Of a stretch of DNA of 18,353 nucleotides, positions 7,911 to 15,257 are shown one piece after another. The stretch comes from DASZZX01 sp036260415 (lineage in GTDB: Bacteria > Actinomycetota > Nitriliruptoria > Nitriliruptorales > JAHWKO01): contig DASZZX010000366.1 in assembly GCA_036260415.1 (NCBI GenBank), positions 1 to 18,353 of the forward strand, written 5' to 3'. The notes beneath the pieces were generated by a model that did not search any database, was not told where the DNA came from, and saw nothing but the letters and a program-made list of their open reading frames with translations. Positions within the stretch are counted from its first letter, which is position 1, and each line of letters opens with the position of its first letter. The translations under genes and the position numbers were made by a program.

Positions 7911-9512
7911 TCACTCCCACTCGATCGTGCCGGGCGGCTTGGAGGTCACGTCGAGCACCACGCGGTTGACGCCCTCCACCTCGCCGACGATGCGGCCGCT
8001 GATGCGCTCCACCACGTCGTGGGGGAGGCGCGCCCAATCGGCGGTCATGGCGTCCTCGGAGGTGACCGCCCGGACCACCACGGGGTGACCGTAGGTGCGC
8101 TCGTCGCCCATCACACCGACCGAGCGGACCGTCAGCAGGACCGCGAAGGCCTGCCAGATGGCGGGTTCGGCGGGACTGCCGTCCGTGGCGCGCGCGATGA
8201 CGGGAGCCTCCATCAGGCCCGCGCGGCGCAGCTCCTCCAGGACGATGTGGTCGGCGGCGCGCACGATCGCCAGCCGTTCGCGGGTCACTTCGCCGACGAT
8301 GCGCACGGCCAGTCCGGGTCCGGGGAACGGCTGGCGCCACACCATCGGTTCGGGCAGCCCCAGCTCCTCTCCGATGACACGCACCTCGTCCTTGAACAGC
8401 AGCCGCAGGGGCTCGATCAGCTCCAGGTCGAGTCGCTCGGGCAGTCCGCCGACGTTGTGGTGGCTCTTGATGGTGGCGGCGGTCGCGCTGCCCGACTCGA
8501 TCACGTCCGGGTAGAGGGTGCCCTGGACCAGCAGCTCGGCGCCGGACCCCGAGCGGTGCACGTCCCGGGCGACCTCTTCGAACACGCGGATGAACTGCTC
8601 GCCGATGATCCTGCGTTTGTCCTCGGGCTCGCTGACGCCGGCGAGCGCGGCGAGGAAGCGGTCCTCCGCCTTGACGTGCACCAGGTTGACGTCGAAGTGG
8701 CCGCGGAAGGTCTCCTCCACCTGACGGCCCTCGTCGTGGCGCATCAGCCCGTGGTCGACGAACACGCAGGTGAGTTGGTCGCCGACCGCGCGGTGGACCA
8801 GTGCGGCGGCGACCGACGAGTCCACGCCGCCGGACAGCGCGCACAGGACGGGGCGGTCGCCGACCTGCTCCCGGACCGTCGTCACCGCGTGCTCGATCAC
8901 GTTGAGCGGCGTCCACGTCGGTCGACAGCCGGCCGCGTCGTACAGGAAACGCTTCATGAGGTCGCGCCCGTGGCGGCTGTGTGACACCTCGGGGTGGAAC
9001 TGCACCCCGTACAGGCCGCGCTCGGGGTACTCGAACGCCGCTGCGGGGGTGGACGGGGTGCGGGCGGTGACGCGGAAGCCGGGCGGGGCGGCGGTCACCG
9101 TGTCGCCGTGGCTCATCCACACGGGCTGCTCGAGCGGCAGGTCAGCCAGCAGCCGCCCCGGCTCCTCGACGGTGAGGAGGGTCCTGCCGTACTCCCGGCT
9201 GCCGGTGCGCTCGACCGTGCCGCCCAGGGTCTGGGCCATGAGCTGCTGGCCGTAGCAGATGCCCAGCACCGGGACGTCCAGGTCGAAGACCGCCGGGTCG
9301 ATGCGGGGGGCGCGTTCAGCGTGGACGCTGCTGGGACCGCCCGAGAGGATGACCGCCTTCGGTCGGCGAGCGCGGATCTCACGCGCGGTGACCGTGGGGG
9401 GGACGATCTCGGAGTAGACGTGGGCCTCGCGGACCCGGCGCGCGATCAGCTGCGCGTACTGGGCACCGAAGTCGACAACCAGGACGGTGTCGAAGTGGTG
9501 GAGGTCGGTCAT
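7911..9512 (-). CDS. guaA: GMP synthase (glutamine-hydrolysing)
   Basis: The enzyme converts XMP to GMP using ATP and glutamine, the last step of GMP synthesis in the cytoplasm. The 533-residue protein (E. coli has 525) carries an N-terminal class I glutamine amidotransferase domain with GICYGQQ (catalytic Cys86) and FHPEVSHS (His173, Glu175). The ATP-pyrophosphatase P-loop SGGVDSS is at 227-233, and the C-terminal dimerisation domain ends in TSKPPGTIEWE, the conserved GuaA terminus. I chose the ATG at 9512 because DTVLVVDFGAQYAQLI follows at the normal distance. No good Shine-Dalgarno is present; a TACCCT box sits 7 nt upstream. The IMP dehydrogenase relative guaB3 lies 1 kb upstream on the same strand, so purine genes cluster here. 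Confidence 0.97.
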   Translation of the reverse strand: MTDLHHFDTVLVVDFGAQYAQLIARRVREAHVYSEIVPPTVTAREIRARRPKAVILSGGPSSVHAERAPRIDPAVFDLDVPVLGICYGQQLMAQTLGGTVERTGSREYGRTLLTVEEPGRLLADLPLEQPVWMSHGDTVTAAPPGFRVTARTPSTPAAAFEYPERGLYGVQFHPEVSHSRHGRDLMKRFLYDAAGCRPTWTPLNVIEHAVTTVREQVGDRPVLCALSGGVDSSVAAALVHRAVGDQLTCVFVDHGLMRHDEGRQVEETFRGHFDVNLVHVKAEDRFLAALAGVSEPEDKRRIIGEQFIRVFEEVARDVHRSGSGAELLVQGTLYPDVIESGSATAATIKSHHNVGGLPERLDLELIEPLRLLFKDEVRVIGEELGLPEPMVWRQPFPGPGLAVRIVGEVTRERLAIVRAADHIVLEELRRAGLMEAPVIARATDGSPAEPAIWQAFAVLLTVRSVGVMGDERTYGHPVVVRAVTSEDAMTADWARLPHDVVERISGRIVGEVEGVNRVVLDVTSKPPGTIEWE

Positions 9513-9519
9513 CGCGGCG

Positions 9520-9525
9520 AGGGTA
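9520..9525 (-). promoter_or_regulatory. candidate -10 box, leaderless guaA transcript
   Basis: TACCCT on the minus strand is followed by CGCCGCG (7 nt) and the guaA ATG. This is the geometry of a leaderless actinobacterial promoter and the same spacing as at pcrA. It implies that guaA has its own promoter despite following the guaB3 unit. Confidence 0.45.
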
Positions 9526-9608
9526 CCGGCGGCGGGGCGAGCACCGGGTCAGGCCGTCCCAGGCCGGGTCGCGCACGCGGGGACGGGCCGGGTCGACGCG
9601 CGGTGGGG

Positions 9609-10508
9609 TCAGTGCCGGCCCATCTTCAGCCCTTCGATGTCCGCGCGGTCGGCCTCGTCGAAGCGGTCCGGTGGTGGCCCGTCGAACACCTGACCGATCG
9701 CCGTGGACTCGATCGCCCAGTACATGACCGACCCCTGGCTGGAGGAGTGGCCCGGGTGCTCAGGGTCCTCGTGATCGACCTCGCTGCGGTAGCTGAGGTT
9801 GACCAGGCCGAGCAGGTGCCCCAGCTCGTGCACCACGACGGCCTCCTCGACCTGGCGCGCGCCGCCGAGCAGCTGGCCCAGCGTCTGGCGCCACCTGTCG
9901 GGGAAGAGCGCCACCTCGCTGGCGTTGCGAGCGAGCCCGAGCGTGTCCTCCTGAGCGAACCGTCCGCGGACATACAACAGGTGGATGGCGACCGTGTCGG
10001 CGGTCGAGCGCTGGCTGCGGTGCTGCTGCGCGGCGGCACGCAGGTCCGCGTCGGTCCAGGTGCTGCGCTCGGAGGAGAAGACGTTCCCGCCGGCGTCGGA
10101 GATGCCTCCAGGCTTGTCGACGACCTCGCCGAGCACGCCCACGAGGTGATCGATCGCGGCCGGGTCGGGTTCGGCCCCCTCCTGCACGTCCACCTCGACG
10201 ACCACGTTGGGCACGCTGCCACGCACGATGGCGCGCCCGTTGGCCCCCACCTCGCCGTGGTCGTCCGTCTCCGGCTGCGGGGCGGCGGGGCCGCCGCCGT
10301 CCTCCGCGGGTGTCCGGGCACCACCCTCCGGGGGGACGGCTCCGCGCGCTTCCGACGCGACGTCGCGCGCCTCCGACGCGACGCCGCGCGCCTCCGAGGC
10401 GAGCTCGGAGGCCGCATCCTCCACCTCCTGCGCGACCTCACCTGCTCCCTGACAGGCTCCCGTCACCAGGGCCAGGGCCACGCCCAGCGCGGCGGCGCGG
10501 TGACTCAC
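9609..10508 (-). CDS. lipoprotein with zinc metalloprotease (HELGH) motif
   Basis: The 299-residue protein starts with a signal peptide and candidate lipobox TGAC (Cys19). A helical linker follows, built from three 7-residue repeats ASEARxx (37-57), then a Pro/Gly-rich spacer and a globular domain from about residue 90. The zinc signature HELGHLLGL begins at His227 (His227, Glu228, His231). Further on lie the His-rich segment DHEDPEHPGH (245-254) and a VMYW segment (261-264), which looks like a Met-turn. This layout recalls metzincin-like secreted proteases, but the usual third ligand position (237) is Asn, so one of the downstream histidines may bind zinc. Its GTG overlaps the guaB3 stop by four bases (GTGA), implying translational coupling with an unrelated purine gene. 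Substrate unknown. Confidence 0.8.
   Translation of the reverse strand: MSHRAAALGVALALVTGACQGAGEVAQEVEDAASELASEARGVASEARDVASEARGAVPPEGGARTPAEDGGGPAAPQPETDDHGEVGANGRAIVRGSVPNVVVEVDVQEGAEPDPAAIDHLVGVLGEVVDKPGGISDAGGNVFSSERSTWTDADLRAAAQQHRSQRSTADTVAIHLLYVRGRFAQEDTLGLARNASEVALFPDRWRQTLGQLLGGARQVEEAVVVHELGHLLGLVNLSYRSEVDHEDPEHPGHSSSQGSVMYWAIESTAIGQVFDGPPPDRFDEADRADIEGLKMGRH
10338..10400 (-). repeat. 3 x 21-bp coding tandem repeat (ASEARxx linker)
   Basis: Three in-frame 21-bp units encode ASEARGV, ASEARDV and ASEARGA directly after the lipid anchor region. They make an alanine-rich, charged, probably helical stalk between the membrane and the protease domain. Copy number may vary between strains. 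Confidence 0.7.
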
Positions 10509-11614
10509 ACGCGCACCGCCAGTTCCGCGCGCTGCAGGGAGCGCAGGTCCTCGTAGCCGCAGACCGCCATCGCCCGACGGAGCCCACCGATCAGGTTGAC
10601 CGTGCCGTCGTCACGGTGCGCTGGCCCCGTGAGGATCTGCTGGAGCGTGCCCAGCGTCTCCACCCGTGTCAGGCGGCCACGCGGCAGCTCGTGATGGGCG
10701 GACGAGGCTCCCCAGTAGGCTCCCGCGCCCGGCGACTCGTCCGCAGCCGCGAGCGGGCGGCCGAGCATCACCGCGTCGGCCCCGCAGGCGATCGCTCGCG
10801 ACAGGTCGCCGCCGGTCCTCAGACCCCCGCTGGCGATGACCTGCACGTAGCGGCCGGATTCGGCGAGGTAGCGCGCCCGTGCCGCCGCCACCTCCGCGAT
10901 GGCGGTCGCCTGCGGCCGCCCGACACCGAGCGCGGCGGTGGTGGTCGACACGCTGCCGCTGCCGACGCCGACCAGGACACCGACGGCTCCCGTGCGCATG
11001 AGGTGGAGCGCCGACTTGCCGCTGGCCACCCCGCCGACGACGACCGGGATGTCGTAGCGGGCGGTGAAGGCTCGGAGGTCCAGCGGCTGCTCGCCGGGGA
11101 TCGCCACGTGCTGGGCGCTGACCACCACGCCCTGCACCACCAGCAGGTCCAGGCCGGCCTCTAGGGCGGCCCGGTGGTAACGCTCCACCTTCTGAGGTGT
11201 GAGGCTGGCGGCCGCGAAACCGGACGCGGCCAGCTCCCCGACCCGCTTGCCGATCAGGTCCTCGCGGACGGGGAGGTCGTACAGCTGCTGCAGGCGGGTG
11301 GTGGCGGTCAGGCCGGGCTCCAGCGCGGCGATCTCCGCCAGTACCGTGGCGGGGTCGTCGTAGCGGGTCCACAGCCCCTCGAGGTTGAGGACACCGACGC
11401 CGCCCAGCCTCTGGATGGTGCCAGCGGTCGCGGGCGAGGTCACCGCGTCGAGCGGGGAGGCGAGCACCGGCAGGTCGAACGGGTAGGCGTCCAGCCGCCA
11501 GCTGACGTCCACCTGCTCCACGCTGCGCGTCCGCCGCGACGGCACGAGCATCACGTCACCGAGCTCGTAGCCGGCGCGTGCCTGGCGGCCAGGGCCGATC
11601 TCCACCTCGTGCAC
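10505..11614 (-). CDS. guaB3: GuaB3-family IMP dehydrogenase-related protein
   Basis: The 369-residue protein is a TIM-barrel IMP dehydrogenase relative without CBS domains, the length and layout of actinobacterial GuaB3. The start HEVEIGPGRQARAGYELGD, the segment GVGVLNLEGLWTRYDD and the end LRRAMAVCGY are characteristic. In classical IMP dehydrogenases the catalytic loop reads SICTT; here it reads SVSTT (221-225), so the nucleophilic Cys is replaced by Ser223. As I recall, GuaB3 proteins from other actinobacteria also lack this Cys. The phosphate-binding stretch ASGGLRTGGD (261-270) is intact. The GTG at 11614 has GGAAGG upstream. The stop overlaps the start of the metalloprotease lipoprotein. 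A TAGGCT box inside a palindrome lies upstream. It may act in IMP/GMP balance with guaA; activity cannot be read from sequence. Confidence 0.92.
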   Translation of the reverse strand: MHEVEIGPGRQARAGYELGDVMLVPSRRTRSVEQVDVSWRLDAYPFDLPVLASPLDAVTSPATAGTIQRLGGVGVLNLEGLWTRYDDPATVLAEIAALEPGLTATTRLQQLYDLPVREDLIGKRVGELAASGFAAASLTPQKVERYHRAALEAGLDLLVVQGVVVSAQHVAIPGEQPLDLRAFTARYDIPVVVGGVASGKSALHLMRTGAVGVLVGVGSGSVSTTTAALGVGRPQATAIAEVAAARARYLAESGRYVQVIASGGLRTGGDLSRAIACGADAVMLGRPLAAADESPGAGAYWGASSAHHELPRGRLTRVETLGTLQQILTGPAHRDDGTVNLIGGLRRAMAVCGYEDLRSLQRAELAVRV

Positions 11615-11637
11615 GGACCGCCTTCCGGGCTACCACC

Positions 11638-11659
11638 GCGGAGCGAGCCTACGCTCCGC
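11638..11659 (-). promoter_or_regulatory. candidate guaB3 -10 box centred in an inverted repeat
   Basis: On the minus strand the site reads GCGGAGCG, TAGGCT, CGCTCCGC: 8-bp perfect arms flanking a TAnnnT -10 hexamer that lies 31 bases upstream of the guaB3 GTG. A protein binding the arms would cover the -10 region. It could also form a hairpin in RNA if transcription starts further upstream. Confidence 0.4.
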
Positions 11660-12132
11660 ACCTGCCTGACGCGCCCTCCACGACGGGCAGGTCCGCCACT
11701 GACGTCGACGCCGTCCAGGTCCCCCGTCCGCCGGTTCAGCGACGCCGGTGCCGGCCTCCCGCCACGACATCCGCGGCCGCACCTGACGTGTCACCGTTCC
11801 GTTCGGCTGGCACACCCTCGACCCGACCCAGCACGACACCACGTGAGCCACCCCTCATTCCGGACTTACCATGTCCAACCGGGCGATGCGGGCAGAGTTG
11901 TGGAGGGGTCGAGCCAGTGTCGATCGCTCTCCGGAACAGACCCGACCACCGGTCACCTGGCCGGACAGGGCGGCGCCGGGTCGCCGGTGCCGTCGCGACG
12001 CCGTGCGTCCACAGCGTGGTCGTCGCCGACGCCCGGGACGAGCCGTACCCCGAGGGCGGGGCGGGCGGCGGCTGTCCTGATGCGGGCGGCGGACGTGCCA
12101 GACTGGGTCTCCCCGACCGACCGAGGACGCGC
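11660..12132. other. divergent intergenic region between guaB3 and the polysaccharide locus
   Basis: About 470 bp hold no gene that I can support. Short open frames here (for example 11871-12080 plus, 11630-11851 minus) are arginine-rich and lack ribosome-binding sites. A weak -10-like CAGACT lies at 12099-12104, 28 bases before the dehydrogenase ATG, and resembles the GAGACT box at 3303. I cannot point to a convincing -35. Composition differs little from the coding flanks. Confidence 0.5.
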
Positions 12133-13338
12133 ATGGCCGCTACCTCCTTCCCGCGCGATGTGGTCATCGTCGGCGGCTGCGGCCACGTCGGTCTGCCGCT
12201 GGGCATCGCGCTCGCAGACCGCGGGCTGCGCACCGTGCTGTACGACCTCGACCGCGACGCGGTCGCCAGCGTGAACGCCGGACGTATGCCGTTCGCTGAG
12301 CCGGGGGCGGAGGTGCCACTGCGGCGCGCGCTGGCGGACGGGCTGCTCACCGCCACCACCGAGGACGCGTCGGTCGGCGAGGCCGAGCACGTCATCGTGG
12401 TGATCGGCACGCCGGTGGACGAACACCTCAACCCCGACCCCAACGCCATCCCCCGTGCGCTGGACCGCTGCTCGGCGTACCTGCGCGACGGGCAGCTCGT
12501 GGTCCTGCGCAGCACCGTGTACCCGGGGGTGACCGCTCTGGTGGAGCGAACCCTGCAGGAGCTGGGCGTCGCGGCCGATGTGGCGTTCTGTCCCGAACGC
12601 ATCGCGGAGGGCCGTGCGATGGTGGAGCTCTCCGCGCTGCCGCAGATCGTGGCCGCACGCACGCCGGCTGCGCAGGCGCGAGCGGAGAAGCTGTTCCGTC
12701 GCCTGACCGACACGATCGTGGAGCTGCATCCGGAGGAGGCCGAGCTGGCGAAGCTGTTCACCAACGTCTGGCGCTACATCCGGTTCGCAATCGCCAACCA
12801 GCTGTACATGATGGCCAACGACTTCGGCCTCGATTTCGAGCGCATCCGGAGCGCGTTGACGTACGACTACCCGCGCGCCGCGGACATGCCGGGGGCCGGC
12901 TTCGCCGCCGGGCCGTGCCTGCTCAAGGACACCATGCAGCTGGCAGCCTTCAACAACAACAACTTCACCCTCGGGCATGCGGCGATGCTGGTCAACGAGG
13001 GGCTGCCTCTGTACGTGGTGGCCCGCCTCGAGGAGCGCTTCGACCTGTCCAGGATGACCGTCGGCATCCTCGGGATGGCGTTCAAGGCCGGTTCGGACGA
13101 CACCCGCGCCAGCCTCAGCTACAAGCTCAAGCACATCCTGCGTTTCAAGGCCGCTGAGGTGGTCACCACCGACCCGTACGTGACCACGGACGCGGCGCTG
13201 CTGCCCCTCGCCGAGGTGGTGGCCCGAGCCGACCTGCTCGTGGTGGGGGCGCCGCACGACGACTACCGCGACCTGGACGTGGGGACCACGCCGGTCGCGG
13301 ACGTGTGGAACCTGCTGGGTCGGGGCGTGCGCCTGTGA
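12133..13338 (+). CDS. nucleotide-sugar dehydrogenase (UDP-glucose/UDP-ManNAc 6-dehydrogenase family)
   Basis: The family oxidises the C6 hydroxyl of a UDP-sugar to the acid with two NAD+, giving a uronic-acid precursor for surface polysaccharide. The 401-residue protein has the Rossmann motif GGCGHVGLPLG (14-24), IGTPVDE (91-97), RSTVYPG (126-132), AFCPERIAEG (151-160), AKLFTNVWRY (206-215) and the catalytic loop GAGFAAGPCLLKDT with Cys262 and Lys265. The loop differs from the common GFGGSCFPKD, so this belongs to a less typical branch and its substrate is uncertain. I chose the ATG at 12133 because GAGGA precedes it and the Rossmann motif follows at the right distance; the frame is open further upstream but without similarity. 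It is first in the sugar operon, and its stop lies inside the 68-bp repeat. Confidence 0.9.
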   Translation: MAATSFPRDVVIVGGCGHVGLPLGIALADRGLRTVLYDLDRDAVASVNAGRMPFAEPGAEVPLRRALADGLLTATTEDASVGEAEHVIVVIGTPVDEHLNPDPNAIPRALDRCSAYLRDGQLVVLRSTVYPGVTALVERTLQELGVAADVAFCPERIAEGRAMVELSALPQIVAARTPAAQARAEKLFRRLTDTIVELHPEEAELAKLFTNVWRYIRFAIANQLYMMANDFGLDFERIRSALTYDYPRAADMPGAGFAAGPCLLKDTMQLAAFNNNNFTLGHAAMLVNEGLPLYVVARLEERFDLSRMTVGILGMAFKAGSDDTRASLSYKLKHILRFKAAEVVTTDPYVTTDAALLPLAEVVARADLLVVGAPHDDYRDLDVGTTPVADVWNLLGRGVRL

Positions 13339-13444
13339 GCGACGCATCGCGTCGCGAGAGGAGCTGTCTTGGGTCCCCCAAGACAGCGACGGAGGTGGTC
13401 GCGTGAGCGACGCACCGCGTCGCGAGAGTCGCTGGCGTGGTCAC
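13335..13444 (+). repeat. GTGA-bounded hairpin element, copy B (full 68-bp unit plus 42-bp partial unit)
   Basis: Unit B1 (13335-13402, 68 bp) has the hairpin GCGACGC-ATC-GCGTCGC, the linker GAGAG, the perfect hairpin GCTGTCTTGGG/CCCAAGACAGC with loop TCC, then GGAGGTGG and a GTG. Unit B2 (13403-13444, 42 bp) repeats the first hairpin with loop ACC (25 of the first 26 bases identical to B1) but lacks the second hairpin and a good Shine-Dalgarno. B1 matches A2 near sucD at 59/68 positions. The left GTGA holds the dehydrogenase stop. The GTG after B1 is the likely glycosyltransferase start, and a further GTGA follows B2 at 13445. Confidence 0.85.
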
Positions 13445-14191
13445 GTGAGCGACGTCCGGGTGTCGATCGTGATCCCGACCCACGACGAGGGCGAGCAGAT
13501 CGTTCCGGTCCTGGACCGGCTGTTGGAGGCGGTGACGCTGCCATGCGAGGTCCTGGTGGTCTTCGACCGGCCCGACGACGCGACCGTGCCGGTCGTGGAG
13601 GCCTACGCGGACAAGGAGCCGCGCGTCGTCCCGACGCTCAACACCTTCGGGGACGGCCCCGCCAACGCCATCCGTTTCGGCATCGACCGCGCCTCGGCGG
13701 ACGTCGTGGTGGTCACGATGGCGGACGGCAGCGACGACCCACGCCAGATCGATGACCTCACACGCCTGGTGGAACGCGGCGTGGTCGTGGCGGCGGCGTC
13801 CCGCTACATGCCTGGGGGACAGCAGGTCGGCGGGGCGTGGCTCAAGCAGTTCCTGTCGCGGCTGGCCGGACTGACGCTGGCGTGGCTGGCGCGGGTCGGG
13901 ACGCGCGACGCCACCAACTCCTTCAAGGCGTACTCGCGCCGCTTCGTGCAGGAGGTGGGCATCCACAGCCGGGCGGGGTTCGAGATCGGGCTGGAGATGG
14001 TCGCCAAGGCGCGGCGCCTGCGCCGCCCGGTCGCGGAGATCCCGACGATCTGGCTGGAGCGCGACCAGGGTGTGTCCAGCTTCAAGCTCGTCGCCTGGAT
14101 CCCCCATTACCTGCGTTGGTACCGCTTCGCGTTCGGGCCTCGTGTGACGGTGGAGCAGCTACGGCGCGCGGCGGAACGGAGCGCAGCGTGA
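13403..14191 (+). CDS. family 2 glycosyltransferase (dolichol-phosphate-mannose-synthase-like)
   Basis: The protein has about 262 residues and a GT-A fold. It has the nucleotide-binding strand VSIVIPTHDEG (20-30), VFDRPDD (53-59), the metal-binding region MADGSDDP (106-113) in the place of the DxD motif, and the acceptor-side motif RDATNSFKAYSRRF (168-181). It probably transfers a sugar from a nucleotide donor to a polyprenyl phosphate or growing glycan at the inner membrane face; donor and acceptor are unknown. The GTG at 13403 has a strong GGAGGTGG, which makes the first 14 residues (MSDAPRRESRWRGH) a translation of the repeat unit B2. The GTG at 13445 would give the shorter, more family-like start VSDVRVSIV but has a weak ribosome site. 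The stop overlaps the next gene by GTGA. Confidence 0.88.
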   Translation: MSDAPRRESRWRGHVSDVRVSIVIPTHDEGEQIVPVLDRLLEAVTLPCEVLVVFDRPDDATVPVVEAYADKEPRVVPTLNTFGDGPANAIRFGIDRASADVVVVTMADGSDDPRQIDDLTRLVERGVVVAAASRYMPGGQQVGGAWLKQFLSRLAGLTLAWLARVGTRDATNSFKAYSRRFVQEVGIHSRAGFEIGLEMVAKARRLRRPVAEIPTIWLERDQGVSSFKLVAWIPHYLRWYRFAFGPRVTVEQLRRAAERSAA

Positions 14192-15240
14192 CCGCGACGG
14201 ACCGCACGACCGCAGGCAGGGTCCTGGTCACCGGGTCGTCGGGTTTCATCGGCGGCTACCTGGTGCAGGAACTACTGGGGCGTGGCTACGAGGTCGTCGG
14301 GCTCGACGACCACTCGAAGTACGGGCGCGTGTCCAGGTCGTACGACGACCACCCGGGCTACCGCCTGGTCGAGGGCGACGCCCGCGACGCCGACCTGGTG
14401 TACTCGCTCGCGGACGGTTGCGACCACCTGGTGGCGGCAGCCGCCATGATCGGCGGCATCTCGTACTTCCACGCCTACCCCTACGACCTCCTCGCGACCA
14501 ACGAACGGATCACCGCCGCCACCTGCGACGCGGCGATCCGACACCTGCGTGAGGGGGCGCCGCTGCGCAAGGTGACCTACCTGAGCTCCTCGATGGTGTT
14601 CGAGTCGGCCGACTCGTGGCCGTCGTACGAGGGCCAGGAGCGCGAGATCGCCCCGCCCCGGTCGTCGTACGGCTTCCAGAAGCTCGCGGTCGAGTACTTC
14701 GCGCGGGCGGCGTGGCAGCAGCACGGGCTGCCCTACACGATCGTGCGGCCGTTCAACTGCGTGGGTGTCGGCGAGGCGCGCGCGCGTGGGGACGTGGAGG
14801 TCACCAGCGGCAACCTCCGGCTGGCGATGAGCCACGTCGTCCCCGACCTGGCACAGAAGGCGCTCAGGGGCCAGGATCCGCTGCGCATCCTCGGATCCGG
14901 CCAGCAGGTGCGCCACTACACCTACGGCGGTGACCTCGCACGTGGGATCGTCACCGCGATGGAGCACCCGGACGCGCGCAACGAGGACTTCAACCTGTCC
15001 ACCGCTCAGCCCACCACCGTGCTGGATCTCGCGCGTCGCATCTGGCGCAAGGTGAGGGGGCCGGACGTCGCGTTCCGGTGGGTCTCCGACGAGCCGTTCC
15101 AGCACGACGTGCAGCGTCGTATCCCCAGCGTGGACAAGGCCAAGCGGGTGCTGGGTTTCGAGGCCCACACGACGCTGGACGAGATGCTCGACGAGGTGAT
15201 CCCTTGGGTCCGCCAGGCAGTGGAGGACGGGCGCATCTGA
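14188..15240 (+). CDS. NAD(P)-dependent nucleotide-sugar epimerase/dehydratase
   Basis: The 350-residue protein is an extended short-chain dehydrogenase/reductase. It has the Rossmann motif GSSGFIG (16-22), the serine patch YLSSSMVF (131-138), catalytic YGFQK (Tyr161, Lys165) and the substrate-side segment VRPFNCVGVGE. The stretch AAAMIGGISYFHAYPYDLL (84-102) resembles the GG(I/M) loop of GDP-mannose 3,5-epimerase and GDP-fucose synthase relatives. It probably remodels a nucleotide-bound hexose for the neighbouring glycosyltransferase; the exact reaction is not readable. The GTG at 14188 overlaps the glycosyltransferase stop by four bases (GTGA) and has CGGAG upstream, so the two are translationally coupled. 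Confidence 0.88.
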   Translation: MTATDRTTAGRVLVTGSSGFIGGYLVQELLGRGYEVVGLDDHSKYGRVSRSYDDHPGYRLVEGDARDADLVYSLADGCDHLVAAAAMIGGISYFHAYPYDLLATNERITAATCDAAIRHLREGAPLRKVTYLSSSMVFESADSWPSYEGQEREIAPPRSSYGFQKLAVEYFARAAWQQHGLPYTIVRPFNCVGVGEARARGDVEVTSGNLRLAMSHVVPDLAQKALRGQDPLRILGSGQQVRHYTYGGDLARGIVTAMEHPDARNEDFNLSTAQPTTVLDLARRIWRKVRGPDVAFRWVSDEPFQHDVQRRIPSVDKAKRVLGFEAHTTLDEMLDEVIPWVRQAVEDGRI

Positions 15241-15257
15241 CGTACGAGTGTGATGAC

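Noticed and set aside
11871..12080. Small plus-strand open frame in the guaB3/dehydrogenase gap
   Set aside because: Arginine-rich, no ribosome-binding site, no recognisable motif; typical of random frames in GC-rich DNA.
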